The notes beneath the pieces were generated by a model. It was not told where the DNA came from, ran no database searches, and was given only the letters and a program-made list of their open reading frames with translations. This document shows positions 5,675 to 6,493 of a DNA stretch of 6,493 bases, one piece after another; positions within the stretch are counted from its first letter, which is position 1; the number at the start of each line of letters is the position of its first letter. Source of the stretch: an uncultured Campylobacter sp. (lineage in GTDB: Bacteria; Campylobacterota; Campylobacteria; Campylobacterales; Campylobacteraceae); assembly GCF_938045775.1 (NCBI RefSeq), contig NZ_CALIBH010000100.1, positions 1 through 6,493 on the forward strand. The letters run 5' to 3'. Both the position numbers and the translations under genes were made by a program.

Positions 5675-6493
5675 ATGAAAAAACTAATACTGGCGCTTAA
5701 GCAAGCGCAAAACCGACTCAAAAATTTCTTCCGCCTCTACGATACCGAGCTCATGCACCATGCATCAAGCCTTAGCTTTCACACGATTTTGGCGCTACTG
5801 CCGGTGCTGATGGTCTCGCTTAGCGTCTTTATGCAGCTGCCGAGCTTCAAAGGCTACTACGATAAGATTATGGGCTTTATCTTTTCAAACTTTCTGCCCG
5901 CAAATCAAGCGAGCATGGCGCACTATATCGAGGAATTTATGGCAAACGGGCTAAGCCTTGGCGTAACGGGCTTTTGCGCGGTGTTAGTTACGTCGGTGCT
6001 GTTTTTCGGGGACTTTGAAGCGATTATCGCGCGCATTTCGCATTCGCCCGAGCGAAGCTTTTTTAAGAGCCTAAGCACTTACTGGACTCTGATGACGCTC
6101 GCTCCTGTGGGGCTTGGAGCGTCGTTTTATATCAGCGGCGAGCTTCAGGAGCTACTAAATAAAACCGAGCTTACGAGCTGGATAAATTTGCTTAAAATTC
6201 TACCCTACTTAATCGTTTGGGGAATTTTTGCGATTACTTATGCTACGGCGATCAACCGCGAGATCCGCGCAAAAGCGGTACTTGCCTCATCGCTCGTAGC
6301 ATCGATTTTATGGTGGTTTTCAAGACTGGTTTTCGCGCAATACGTCTTTTATAACAAAACCTATCTTAGCATCTACGGCTCGTTTTCGGTCGCGCTATTT
6401 TTCTTTCTGTGGATCTACATAAGCTGGATTTTCTACCTATACGGCGTGAAATTCTGCGTATTTTTAGACGCTAAATTTAAAAGAGGTGGCGAG
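5675..6493 (+). CDS. YihY/BrkB-family inner-membrane protein (3' end beyond window)
   Basis: The frame runs 273 codons from ATG 5675 to the window edge without a stop. The protein is an integral membrane protein with about six predicted membrane segments (roughly 32-54, 95-113, 136-155, 172-193, 201-222 and 235-260). Family hallmarks are the first segment SSLSFHTILALLPVLMVSLS and the C-terminal block YLSIYGSFSVALFFFLWIYI followed by SWIFYLYGVKF. The family, once misnamed RNase BN, is usually about 280-300 residues, so only a short tail is missing. Its function is poorly defined; virulence-factor and transport names in databases are not well founded. The start has no Shine-Dalgarno sequence; the frame closes upstream at TAA 5657-5659 with no alternative ATG, GTG or TTG, and the internal Met27 also lacks a ribosome binding site and would cut into the conserved region. 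It is transcribed divergently from the TonB-dependent receptor. Confidence 0.88.
   Translation, partial: MKKLILALKQAQNRLKNFFRLYDTELMHHASSLSFHTILALLPVLMVSLSVFMQLPSFKGYYDKIMGFIFSNFLPANQASMAHYIEEFMANGLSLGVTGFCAVLVTSVLFFGDFEAIIARISHSPERSFFKSLSTYWTLMTLAPVGLGASFYISGELQELLNKTELTSWINLLKILPYLIVWGIFAITYATAINREIRAKAVLASSLVASILWWFSRLVFAQYVFYNKTYLSIYGSFSVALFFFLWIYISWIFYLYGVKFCVFLDAKFKRGGE

Overview
The window is 6493 bases of bacterial chromosome and almost certainly comes from a Campylobacter of the higher-GC group (the C. gracilis / C. showae / C. rectus / C. curvus type). The evidence is the very frequent AAATTT/AAAATTTT words in and between genes, promoters with a T-tract just upstream of the -10 box, and the aroB - mechanosensitive channel gene pair, an order I recall from C. 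jejuni. I cannot name the species from sequence alone.

Layout. Positions 2907 to 1 (minus strand) look like one operon, read in the order COG3400-type TrkA/RCK-domain protein (2907-1489), aroB 3-dehydroquinate synthase (1445-414), then the start of a mechanosensitive-channel-type membrane protein (417 to the window edge, partial). The first two are 43 nt apart with no terminator between them; the last two overlap by 4 nt (ATGA). A good sigma-70-type promoter (TATAAT preceded by a T-tract) sits just before the first gene. The intergenic region 2908-3195 is AT-rich, packed with AAATTTTAA-type words, and holds three inverted repeats, at least one of which is a convincing terminator for the gene upstream. 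Positions 5448 (or 5466) to 3196 (minus strand) encode an outer-membrane TonB-dependent receptor of the siderophore-receptor type, standing alone. A 208-nt divergent intergenic region separates it from a plus-strand YihY/BrkB-family inner-membrane protein (5675 to the right edge), which is open at the window end.

How the genes work together. Apart from the operon there is no obvious shared pathway. AroB makes 3-dehydroquinate for aromatic amino acids and chorismate-derived compounds. The RCK-domain protein and the channel protein both suggest ion or osmotic handling. The receptor takes up an unidentified ligand, probably a ferric chelate, and would need TonB-ExbBD and an ABC transporter encoded elsewhere.

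No RNA gene, CRISPR array, insertion sequence, phage part or obviously new multi-gene system is visible. The points most worth a second look are a duplicated ribosome-binding-site/start-codon module in front of the receptor, a likely leaderless start for the YihY gene, overlapping mutually exclusive hairpins behind the receptor, and the degenerate nucleotide motif plus unassigned C-terminal half of the RCK-domain protein.
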